This document shows, in pieces, positions 1-6,189 of a DNA stretch of 6,189 bases. Every line of letters starts with the position of its first letter. The stretch's first letter is position 1. The notes under the pieces are model-generated. The model did not search any database, was not told where the DNA came from, and worked only from the letters and a program-made list of their open reading frames with translations. This DNA is from an uncultured Sinobacteraceae bacterium (GTDB lineage: Bacteria > Pseudomonadota > Gammaproteobacteria > Steroidobacterales > Steroidobacteraceae): NCBI GenBank assembly GCA_937902995.1, contig CALEKY010000018.1, positions 1-6,189 of the forward strand, in the 5' to 3' direction. Both the position numbers and the translations under genes were made by a program.

Positions 1-30
1 CGGGGAATGTCGTATTAATGAGATAGAAAA

Positions 31-48
31 GGTGCAGATAATTGCACC
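31..48. promoter_or_regulatory. Perfect inverted repeat upstream of the hybrid kinase
   Basis: GGTGCA (31-36) and TGCACC (43-48) are exact reverse complements separated by the six bases GATAAT. The repeat ends 65 bases before the ATG of the hybrid kinase. This could be a dimeric regulator's operator or a small RNA hairpin. It is not followed by a run of T, so it is not a classical intrinsic terminator. A weak -10-like hexamer TATGCT lies at 54-59, but no good -35 box sits at the right distance. The repeat is directly visible; a regulatory role is inference. Confidence 0.35.
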
Positions 49-113
49 CGGTCTATGCTCTCTCGCCCCCGAACTCTAAGGAATCGATCAACCGCATGCG
101 CTGAACCGAGGTT

Positions 114-2921
114 ATGGGCAGGAAAAACAAAGGGAGTCGTGTGCTCGGCTTCGCGCTGGTGGGCATCGCGGGCGGAGCTGCCAGCATTGCGCTTCAGTCA
201 ACCGGATACGTCGAATTTCTTTCTCCCACTCTCGTCGCCATACTCGGAGTTCTATTTGGCCCTTGGCCTGCGTTTGGCGCCGCGACCGTCCATTCGATCT
301 ACGCTGCGGCGACGCTGAGCTGGCACTTGCCCGCACCGCTACTCGCCGCGGCGCTATCGGCTCAACTCCTGCGCAAGGGCGTACATCCAATATTGCCGGT
401 TGTTGCACTACTTTTCAGCTTTGCGCTTCCCGAATTGCTCTTTATGGAGCGTCCGATCCGCTACGCCGCGACGTGCGCAAGGGCGCTGGTCCTCGCCAAT
501 GCATCGGCCGCTTTGGCACTCGTCGTGATGTGGATCACACCTCGACGCGGTCGAGGCCCCCTACGCGCACATGCACGAACACGTTTGGATCATTTGCTGT
601 TCGGTCTCGCCGGCGGCACAGTGGCGTTCGCCGCGATCGTGCTCTTGGCCGATCGTCTTTCCTATGCGGCAGACGCGTCTCATCAGCCCGCGTTTGACCG
701 CTTGCTGTGGCTAGTGTTGGTTGCCGACGCTATTGGACTTTCTGCGTCTCTAGCCTATGCGTCGATGTCCAGGAACATCGCAAAGCGACTCAGGCTGAGC
801 CTGCGTCAGGGAAAGACGCGACTTTTTGCCGAAAGAACTCCGAAAGATGTTGCCATGCAACTCATCGACGCCCTGCGCGGCGCGAACCAGAGCCGTCGCC
901 GTGCCGAGACCCTGCGCGTGCGGATGGAACGAATGAGCCGAGAGCTCGAAGAACTCAAGAAGCGGCAGCAAGCTTACATTCGGCTCCTGCGCGAGCGAAC
1001 GAGTTCGGCTGACCGTGCGCTGAAAAGCTACGCGCGGACTCGCGCACAGTTCAGTGCCGTCATGCACGAGGTTCCCGAGCCGATCATTCTCGTCGATCGC
1101 GCCAAACGGATCGAACGAGTGAACCCGGCGGCTCTTCGCGTGCTGCGGTACAAGCAGGAAGAGCTCATCGGCAAGCCCCTCAGTACGCTCGTGCCGCCGA
1201 ATTACATCGGCGAGCACCCCCTCGACCTTCGCCAGGAAGAATCCGATGCTTCCAGCCCGCGTTCGCGCACTCCGGCAGTGGCTCCGATTCGCCGTGCAGA
1301 CCGATCCGAGCACAAAATGTCGGTCCGGATCTATCCGTACGTGATCGGCAAAGATCGACACCACGTCGTCACGTTGCGCGATCCGAATCAGACCAAACAG
1401 GCGTTGGCAGCGCTCGAGCGGGCGCGCACTGTCGTAGCAAAAGCCATCGAGTCGAGCAACGCATTGATTCGGTCCATGAGCCATGAGTTCCGAACACCTC
1501 TCCATGGAATCATTGCGATGCTCGACATGCTCCGCGACGAGGAGATGACGCCCGCCGGCCGCCAGCGACTGTCGGTGGCCAAGGCCTCCGCTCGATCGTT
1601 GCTGAAGCTGGCCAACGACGTTCTGGATTGGACGCGCGTCGGCTCTCACGCCTTGAAATTCGAACGGCGCAACTTCGATATCGGATCGATCGTCCGCGAA
1701 GTGTTTGCCGAGATCACTCCGCAAGCAGCAACGAAGAACATCAACCTCCAGTTCACGGAAACCAACCTGCCACGCTCCTTGATCGGCGACCCGCAGCGGA
1801 TCAAGCAGGTCATCGGCAACCTCGTGGTCAACGCCGTCAAGTTTACGCAGCAGGGCGAAGTATGCGTGAAAATCAGTTACGGCGACAGCCAGTGCACGAT
1901 CGACGTCTCCGACACGGGTCCGGGTATTCCACCGGAAGTGTCGGAGAGCATCTTTCAGCCCTTCGTCCGGGGACCCCAATCGCACCACCAGCGCCAAGAG
2001 GGCACAGGTCTCGGGCTCGCGATCTGCAAGCAGATCTGCGAAGGGATGGGCGGCAAGGTATGGCTGCTCGACTCCAGTCCTGCCGGTTCGACGTTCCGCG
2101 TGCAAGTTCCGTTGGAAGCCTCCGCAGAGGCGCCCGAGGACGAACAAAGCCAACGAATCTTCCGCAACTTGCGGGGCCGGATCCTCGTCGTCGAGGACCA
2201 TCCGACCAATCAGTTCGTCGTGCAGAGCATGCTCGATGCATTGAAGTGCGAAGCCACGATTGCATCGAGCGGTAGAGAGGCACTCGAGCTTCTGGAGCGC
2301 CAGGAATTCGACTTGGTGCTGATGGATTGTCGGATGCCCGGCATGGATGGCCTGGAAACGACACGCCGAATCCGCAACGAGCTGCACAAGTCGCTTCCTA
2401 TCATTGCCATGACGGCCAATACGATGCCTGAGGACATCCAGCAATGCATGGAAGCCGGCATGAACGACTACTTGGCCAAGCCGTTCGGTCGGTCGGCCCT
2501 GCACGAAATGTTGTCCAAATGGTTGCAGCCCGCGAAATTCGACGCGGGAAGCGTCACGCAGCGGCTCGCCAAGATTCCAGTGCTCGACGAGGCCGTCTTC
2601 AACGAGCTGTTCGAGAACCTGAAGTGGCAACAGAACCCAATGAAGCGCATTCGCGACACGTTTCTCGACACAGTGCGTGGCACGTTACGTCTGCTGGATG
2701 AGCCGAACCGAGATCAATTGCGACGCAACTTGCACACCCTACTAGGCACGTCGGGAATGATCGGAGCGCGGCAGATCGAGCATCTCGCTGCCCTCCTCCA
2801 GGAAGCTGTCAAGCAAAAGAAGACGGAACAGATCGCGGTGCTGAAAGAAAAATTCGAGCTTGCGATCGACCTGTTCGAGCGAGAGTTTCGGGAGAAGCTC
2901 GACGAAAAGTATGCATCTTGA
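114..2921 (+). CDS. Membrane-bound hybrid sensor histidine kinase (membrane sensor-PAS-HisKA-HATPase-REC-Hpt)
   Basis: This 935-residue inner-membrane kinase would autophosphorylate and pass phosphate His-Asp-His to an external response regulator. Residues 1-220 hold about seven hydrophobic segments (roughly 11-27, 36-66 as one or two, 73-86, 91-110, 121-141, 160-179, 196-217); they loosely recall MASE1-type sensors but are not clearly assignable. Residues 255-310 are charged and probably coiled coil. A PAS domain follows at about 311-425, with a Ser/Pro/Arg-rich loop near 376-398. HisKA has the H box SHEFRTPL with H457. HATPase has the N box (N573), D box DTGPG (D600) and GTGLGL (630-635). 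The receiver at 688-804 has acidic D695, phospho-acceptor D738, T767 and K789. A C-terminal Hpt has H874 in HTLLGTSG, where the usual HxxKG lysine is leucine. An in-frame TGA at 102-104 makes ATG 114 the first possible start; its GAGG (108-111) is too close to be a normal ribosome site. The layout resembles ArcB/BarA and RpfC-like phosphorelay kinases. All catalytic residues are present. The partner regulator is not in the window. Confidence 0.95.
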   Translation: MGRKNKGSRVLGFALVGIAGGAASIALQSTGYVEFLSPTLVAILGVLFGPWPAFGAATVHSIYAAATLSWHLPAPLLAAALSAQLLRKGVHPILPVVALLFSFALPELLFMERPIRYAATCARALVLANASAALALVVMWITPRRGRGPLRAHARTRLDHLLFGLAGGTVAFAAIVLLADRLSYAADASHQPAFDRLLWLVLVADAIGLSASLAYASMSRNIAKRLRLSLRQGKTRLFAERTPKDVAMQLIDALRGANQSRRRAETLRVRMERMSRELEELKKRQQAYIRLLRERTSSADRALKSYARTRAQFSAVMHEVPEPIILVDRAKRIERVNPAALRVLRYKQEELIGKPLSTLVPPNYIGEHPLDLRQEESDASSPRSRTPAVAPIRRADRSEHKMSVRIYPYVIGKDRHHVVTLRDPNQTKQALAALERARTVVAKAIESSNALIRSMSHEFRTPLHGIIAMLDMLRDEEMTPAGRQRLSVAKASARSLLKLANDVLDWTRVGSHALKFERRNFDIGSIVREVFAEITPQAATKNINLQFTETNLPRSLIGDPQRIKQVIGNLVVNAVKFTQQGEVCVKISYGDSQCTIDVSDTGPGIPPEVSESIFQPFVRGPQSHHQRQEGTGLGLAICKQICEGMGGKVWLLDSSPAGSTFRVQVPLEASAEAPEDEQSQRIFRNLRGRILVVEDHPTNQFVVQSMLDALKCEATIASSGREALELLERQEFDLVLMDCRMPGMDGLETTRRIRNELHKSLPIIAMTANTMPEDIQQCMEAGMNDYLAKPFGRSALHEMLSKWLQPAKFDAGSVTQRLAKIPVLDEAVFNELFENLKWQQNPMKRIRDTFLDTVRGTLRLLDEPNRDQLRRNLHTLLGTSGMIGARQIEHLAALLQEAVKQKKTEQIAVLKEKFELAIDLFEREFREKLDEKYAS
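130..143 (+). promoter_or_regulatory. Possible alternative ribosome site and GTG start for the hybrid kinase
   Basis: AAGGGAG (130-136) lies four bases before an in-frame GTG at 141-143, which is codon 10 of the long reading. It is a better Shine-Dalgarno match than anything before ATG 114, where GAGG ends only two bases before the start. Starting here would remove nine residues, including the basic stretch GRKNKGSR, and leave the first membrane segment intact. The basic N-terminus fits the positive-inside rule, so ATG 114 remains a fair choice and the start is unsettled. Confidence 0.3.
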
Positions 2922-2945
2922 GCGAGTCTGCCCGATCCGCCGATC
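2922..2945. other. Convergent 24-base gap between two stop codons
   Basis: The hybrid kinase (TGA 2919-2921) and the PAS protein on the opposite strand (TAA ending at 2946) converge here. The only symmetry is GATC-cgcc-GATC (2934-2945), a 4-bp stem with a 4-base loop and no T run on either side. I see no convincing bidirectional terminator, so transcripts may run into the opposite gene. Confidence 0.5.
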
Positions 2946-3623
2946 TTATTCGAAGTATTCCTCGAGCAAATCGCCGGGCATCGCCGCACCCCTCGGTTCG
3001 ACGTCAACGGTATCTACGTTCGACTCACCGACACCGAGCACTGCATCCAGCCGTCGCGACATCCATTCGATCGTGCGCCGTTGTTGCGCGAGCATCTCGC
3101 CGCGCTCGGGATCGGTAGTCCCGTGACGCAACGATTCGTTCAAGAGAGCGAGAATCTGCAAAGGCGGACGCAGATCTTGAGCCGCGTTTAACAAAGCACG
3201 ATTCTTGGACCGATACGCTCGCTCAGCGACATCGCGAGCGACGGCGAGATCGCGTTCACGATGCCAGTAGGCGCTGAAATCACGAACGGCCACTACGACG
3301 GCCTTGCGCTCACCCTCGCCGACGAAGCTCAAGCTGACGTCCGCCGGAAACTCCAAGCCGCTCTTACTCCGCGCGATCCGAATGGACGACGGATGCAAGT
3401 TACATCCGCAAAACGACGCGCCACCCCCCAGTCCGCTTTGCCCGTGTTCGCATCTCGGAAAGAGCAGTTCGATGCTCTTACCACACAGCTCTTCGCTCGA
3501 ATAGCCGAATAGCGACTTCGTCCGATCGTTAACGAAAATGATTTTGCCCGACGGGTTCGCGACGAGCAAAGCATCGGGCGCTGCTTGCAAGACGTGTCGA
3601 AAGAAGCTCAACGAGAAGAACAT
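2946..3623 (-). CDS. PAS protein with a histidine-kinase-type dimerisation domain, phospho-acceptor His replaced by Gln and no ATPase domain
   Basis: This predicted soluble protein has 225 residues and no membrane segment. A PAS domain spans about 8-118, including APDALLVANPSGKIIFVND and the LFGYSSEEL segment typical of the fold. A short coiled-coil linker (121-140) leads to a HisKA-like two-helix domain at about 139-198. In relatives the helix reads roughly A-A-S-H-D-L-R-Q-P-L-Q. Here it is A-A-Q-D-L-R-P-P-L-Q, with Q149 (codon CAA, read from 3179 to 3177) at the histidine position. Helix 2 contains the QQRRTIEWMSRRLDAVL segment. The protein stops about 27 residues later, where an ATPase domain would begin, and no ATPase-like sequence lies in the flanking DNA. 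It therefore cannot autophosphorylate. Cysteines 47, 58, 72 and 74 cluster in the PAS domain. A TGA just two codons before ATG 3623 rules out a longer start; no ribosome site is visible. It may be a decayed kinase piece or a regulatory pseudokinase, comparable in principle to DivL, which has Tyr at this position. The reading frame and domains are well supported; the role is open. Confidence 0.85.
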   Translation of the reverse strand: MFFSLSFFRHVLQAAPDALLVANPSGKIIFVNDRTKSLFGYSSEELCGKSIELLFPRCEHGQSGLGGGASFCGCNLHPSSIRIARSKSGLEFPADVSLSFVGEGERKAVVVAVRDFSAYWHRERDLAVARDVAERAYRSKNRALLNAAQDLRPPLQILALLNESLRHGTTDPERGEMLAQQRRTIEWMSRRLDAVLGVGESNVDTVDVEPRGAAMPGDLLEEYFE

Positions 3624-3756
3624 GATTCAGGAAACGGCAAAACTTCGATGCAGAAAGCATACGCCTGCAGAAACGCGGACATTGATCTAATGCCTTCGAA
3701 CTGGAGGAATTTGACGCTACGTGCGATTTCGCAGCCTCGTACCGTCAAGCCCTGTC
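3624..3756. other. Unassigned DNA upstream of the PAS gene
   Basis: This stretch separates the start of the PAS gene (minus strand) from the recognisable transposase remains (plus strand). I see no promoter for the PAS gene that I would defend. A GGAGGA at about 3704-3709 on the plus strand sits just before a TTG, but the reading that follows does not look like a protein. It may be more eroded insertion-sequence DNA. Confidence 0.4.
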
Positions 3757-4028
3757 ATGGATACGTTCAACTTGCACCCAAATCTCAAACGGATGTTCAA
3801 TGCGGAGATGGACGTTCCTTGGGTAAGGAAGCTAAGACAAAGGTGGGTAACCACCGCAACGGCTACAGCGGAGAGACGGTCTTGACGCCCGACGGAAACA
3901 AGTATCGTTCCCGCTTGATTGGCACGGACGGTTGAACCCCACGCCTGATCTGCAAGTACTGCCGCCGATTTCCCTTTTGAGAAGAATGTCATGAGCTTGC
4001 AAACTACGACCCAACGTGCTCGGTCCGT
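3757..4028 (+). pseudogene. Frameshifted, truncated IS256-family transposase remnant
   Basis: Pieces of an IS256-family (Mutator-like) transposase occur in order but in different frames. At 3799-3816 one frame reads NAEMDV; restoring one missing base at 3817-3818 (CC to CAC) joins it to the next frame as H-L-G-K-E-A-K. That frame continues GNHRNGYSGETVLTPDGN at 3846-3899, matching the family's conserved 'G(N)SRNGY..KTV.T..G' block. At 3906-3941, with small indels, the DNA resembles the IPRDR.G.FEP block. LICKYCRRFPF is read at 3945-3977, matching the expected 'LI.KYQRRFPGF'. A further shift gives FEKNVMSL (3976-3999), matching '.F..KIISLYARG'. Similarity may fade on as far as about 4060. Intact family transposases are about 400 residues; only part of the N-terminal third is here, without the catalytic DDE core, and I saw no terminal inverted repeats. 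It is dead. The family assignment rests on motif order recalled from the family, not on a database search. Confidence 0.75.
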
Positions 4029-4068
4029 TCAAGTCCTACTCCAAGGTTGATCGCTGGTCTCAGTCCCC
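4029..4068. other. Junction between transposase remnant and the 3' end of the receptor kinase gene
   Basis: These 40 bases lie just past the stop of the receptor kinase on the minus strand. The plus-strand reading PRLIAGL (about 4041-4061) faintly resembles the family's 'SP.LIS.VTD' block, so the remnant may reach this far. No hairpin with a T run that could act as a terminator for the kinase gene is visible. Confidence 0.3.
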
Positions 4069-5934
4069 TCACGCCTGTCTCGACATGCAAAGTATAGAAA
4101 GGAGACTGCTACACCGAATATGAAAGGCCGTTGCCGCCGGCAGTTTCAATGGCAGCAGCAACCGTACGCGGGTTCCCCTCTGCAAGGGTTCTATAAAGAT
4201 TTCTCCGCCCAATTGTGCCACGCGCCTTTTCATATTGATCAAGCCATTTCCGGAAAGTCTTGGATTGAAGGGAATGCCGTCGTTTTCCACGCTCAGACAG
4301 GCGCGTCCGTCGAGCGCAGTGCTGCCATGCACTTTGATTTCAGTCGCCTTGCCATGGGATATCGCATTGGTAATCGACTCTTGAACGATCCGCAGCACGT
4401 TCAATGCTTGCGTAGGCGTCACTCCGGTCACTTCTGGGAGGTTTGCCGTCGACCATGCAAGCTCGACATCGATTCGGCGCAATTGCCTCTCCAGCCGTTC
4501 CCGCAAGCCGGACAGTGCAGCACGCAACTCCTTATCTTCGACATCCAACGAGTGAATCACCAACCGCAGATCGTCCAACGCTTCGCGCGCCGTCCGTTCT
4601 ATCTCGATGAAGCCCGCTTTCTCTGACTGCGCGATGATGGACGCAAGGTGGCCACTCAAGCCGTCGTGCAGATCCACGATCAGCCGTTGACGCTCGTCTT
4701 GACGCGCTTGCTCGGCGGCCTTGCGCCGATCCTCGCGATGCATTTGCTCGAGTTCCGCTTCGCGTTCGACCAGCGAGCGCCGCAACCGCTCGTTTGAATC
4801 GTCGAGTCGCATCAGGCTGATACCCAGGCGTCGCATAAGAATCATCGCTATGCCGATCGCGAACAAGAATCGGTAGTACATCGACAGTGGAAGAGGCTTT
4901 TCATAGAACCCGACGAAAGCGGCGAAGTCGTCAACGACGACCAAGCTCATCAGACAGGCAGGTACCACCAGCAGACGTGCCTCGCGCGACCCTCTGATCA
5001 GTGCTGCGTGGCACACGATCACGGCACTGGCAAGCATTCCCGCGACGTTGAACGGAATGTTGAAAAACAGCACCACTTGCTGCGCCGAGAACAGACCGCT
5101 GACGGCGCATGCCAAGCTCGCCATAGGCGCACCGAAGGTGAAAAACTTCAGCCATCGCGGCGGCACTTGGCCGCCGACGATCATGGAAACGATGACCAGA
5201 GTCGCGCTGGCGGCGGATCCAAGCATGATGGCATATACGCTCGGCCCTCTGAGCTGCGTTGCCAGGTCGCCGAACAATCCCACATAAGCGAACAGCGACG
5301 ATGCCAACAGCGCTGTCAGCCAGCCGAACAGCGGCTCGCCCGGACGGTACATCCATATCACGAGCACAAGCACCACCATGAGTACTTGGCCGCCGAAGAT
5401 CATCGCGCGCACGTATTCGAGCAGGAACACGCTCAGCCGAAAGTATGGAGCAAGCTCCTCCGAGGTACCGACGTATAGGGGAGAAAGATATGCGCGCACG
5501 AGGCCTGTTGCCTGTACGTGAACGTCCAGTATACGCACGCCCGCGCCCAGCAGGTCTTCCGGCAAGAGAGCGAGCAAAGAAGTTCCGGACGCCATGCCGT
5601 GCATGAAGGCGCGATTGCTGCTGTCCGCAATCAATCTTCCCTCCATGTGAAGCGTGACGCGCTGACTGAGCAACGGTATGAACACGTAGAGCGGGCGCTC
5701 GAAACGCTCGATGTCGAGCATGATACGGTAGTGCACGGTGCTCCCGCGCTCCGGGCCCAAGACAGGCAAGGTCACGGGAACAGGTCCGTCCGGACGGACG
5801 TGCACAGCCTGCACGAGCGGCTTCACCTTCGGGGCTGGCAACGTCCCCCACAAAGGCCAAACGCCGATCAGCAGTATCGTCCCCCAAAGCAGCGTCCAGA
5901 CAATGTTGCGTTTCATGACATGGCCCAGGAACAT
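4069..5934 (-). CDS. Receptor-type sensor histidine kinase, HisKA_3 (NarL/LuxR-partner) class with periplasmic and 7TM regions
   Basis: This inner-membrane kinase senses a periplasmic or membrane signal and would phosphorylate a LuxR-type response regulator. In order: an N-terminal membrane anchor (about 11-30); a periplasmic region (about 31-168) rich in beta-strand patterns and ending in YLSPLYVGTSEEL, typical of 7TMR-DISM-like receptors; seven hydrophobic segments (roughly 175-196, 203-221, 233-253, 264-283, 287-310, 320-341, 353-369); and a charged coiled coil (376-415). HisKA_3 has the box RLIVDLHDGLSGHL with phospho-acceptor H423. The ATPase domain has the N box QESITNA (N523), ENDG (D552) and NGLINMKRR. 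Catalytic motifs are intact. ATG 5934 is the longest start; ATG 5916 (codon 7, MKRNIVW) gives a more typical signal-anchor. Neither has a clear ribosome site. An in-frame TGA near 5979-5981 bounds the frame. The last 22 or so residues, after the terminal strand RLLLPLKLP, extend past the usual family end. No response regulator lies downstream, where transposase debris is found instead. Confidence 0.95.
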   Translation of the reverse strand: MFLGHVMKRNIVWTLLWGTILLIGVWPLWGTLPAPKVKPLVQAVHVRPDGPVPVTLPVLGPERGSTVHYRIMLDIERFERPLYVFIPLLSQRVTLHMEGRLIADSSNRAFMHGMASGTSLLALLPEDLLGAGVRILDVHVQATGLVRAYLSPLYVGTSEELAPYFRLSVFLLEYVRAMIFGGQVLMVVLVLVIWMYRPGEPLFGWLTALLASSLFAYVGLFGDLATQLRGPSVYAIMLGSAASATLVIVSMIVGGQVPPRWLKFFTFGAPMASLACAVSGLFSAQQVVLFFNIPFNVAGMLASAVIVCHAALIRGSREARLLVVPACLMSLVVVDDFAAFVGFYEKPLPLSMYYRFLFAIGIAMILMRRLGISLMRLDDSNERLRRSLVEREAELEQMHREDRRKAAEQARQDERQRLIVDLHDGLSGHLASIIAQSEKAGFIEIERTAREALDDLRLVIHSLDVEDKELRAALSGLRERLERQLRRIDVELAWSTANLPEVTGVTPTQALNVLRIVQESITNAISHGKATEIKVHGSTALDGRACLSVENDGIPFNPRLSGNGLINMKRRVAQLGGEIFIEPLQRGTRVRLLLPLKLPAATAFHIRCSSLLSILCMSRQA

Positions 5935-6189
5935 CCGGACGCTCAGCGCTCGGGAACATCCGCGAGGGTGCCTTTGCGGTCACCGGGGATTGCTGCGCCC
6001 GGGGCGGTATGTCGCACGCAACAGGGCACGTAGACGCTCGTCAACACGGACCGACTGAGAGCGCCTTCTTTCTTGGGAGAGAGCCCTCGAACCGCAGACT
6101 GCCGAGATGAGCACAGCAATGTGTTCCAAGCGTTGAGAGATTAGCGTGCCTTCGATCGTGGTCGATTAGAGTTCGCTCCAATATGGATC
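5935..6189. other. Upstream region of the receptor kinase, no convincing gene
   Basis: These 255 bases to the window edge should contain the promoter of the receptor kinase on the minus strand. I find no -35/-10 pair worth naming. On the minus strand one frame is open for about 60 codons, from just after a TAA near 6169 to the TGA near 5980, including SQRLEHIAVLISAV. It has no ATG and no recognisable family, and its only starts are TTG or GTG codons without a ribosome site. I treat it as non-coding or eroded DNA. Confidence 0.45.

Noticed and set aside
31..46. Sigma-54 promoter (GG ... TTGCA)
   Set aside because: The bases between the GG (31-32) and the GC (44-45) number 11, while sigma-54 promoters need 10, and the -24 element otherwise fits poorly.
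750..2630. A 626-codon open frame on the minus strand, opposite the hybrid kinase
   Set aside because: It lies wholly antisense to a kinase with all catalytic motifs. Its translation has no recognisable domain and reads like the complement of GC-biased codons.
2934..2945. Bidirectional terminator in the convergent gap
   Set aside because: Only a 4-bp stem (GATC/GATC) with no T run on either strand.
3585..3935. A 116-residue protein on the plus strand
   Set aside because: Its first part overlaps the PAS gene antisense and has no coding character. Only its end matches the transposase, in a frame interrupted on both sides, so it belongs to the pseudogene.
4931..5983. A 350-codon open frame on the minus strand overlapping the receptor kinase
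   Set aside because: It is an out-of-frame shadow of the kinase, Arg/Ala-rich and without domains, while the kinase frame has clear membrane segments and motifs.
5980..6169. Small minus-strand gene upstream of the receptor kinase
   Set aside because: It has no ATG, no ribosome site and no recognisable family. A frame this long is expected by chance in GC-rich DNA.
1..6189. CRISPR array, tRNA, rRNA or phage attachment site
   Set aside because: I saw no regularly spaced repeats, no cloverleaf-like sequence and no long direct repeats anywhere in the window.

Overview
The window holds a cluster of signal-transduction genes from what looks like a moderately GC-rich proteobacterium. The multi-domain kinase architectures, the codon use and the 7TMR-DISM-like receptor kinase suggest a beta- or gammaproteobacterium, but nothing in the window fixes the genus.

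Layout: (1) 1-113 is a short leader with a perfect 6-bp inverted repeat. (2) 114-2921 (+) encodes a 935-residue hybrid ('unorthodox') histidine kinase with the order multi-pass membrane sensor, coiled coil, PAS, HisKA, HATPase, receiver, Hpt. (3) 2946-3623 (-), converging on it with only 24 bases between stop codons, encodes a 225-residue PAS protein with a dimerisation domain of the histidine-kinase type. Its phospho-acceptor histidine position is glutamine and it has no ATPase domain, so it cannot be a working kinase. (4) 3624-4068 holds no intact gene. From about 3757 to at least 4028 it carries the frameshifted remains of an IS256-family transposase on the + strand. (5) 4069-5934 (-) encodes a 621-residue receptor histidine kinase of the NarL/LuxR-partner type (HisKA_3) with a periplasmic domain and seven membrane segments. 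(6) 5935-6189 is the upstream region of that kinase, with no convincing gene.

How the genes may work together: the hybrid kinase carries out three phosphotransfer steps internally (H457, D738, H874) and would pass phosphate to a response regulator outside the window. The HisKA_3 kinase would normally be paired with a LuxR-type response regulator, but the region directly downstream holds transposase debris instead, so its partner is elsewhere or lost. The PAS/Gln protein is the most unusual item. It could be a degenerate relic of a larger kinase, or a signal-responsive dimerisation module that modulates a real kinase. The sequence alone cannot decide between these.
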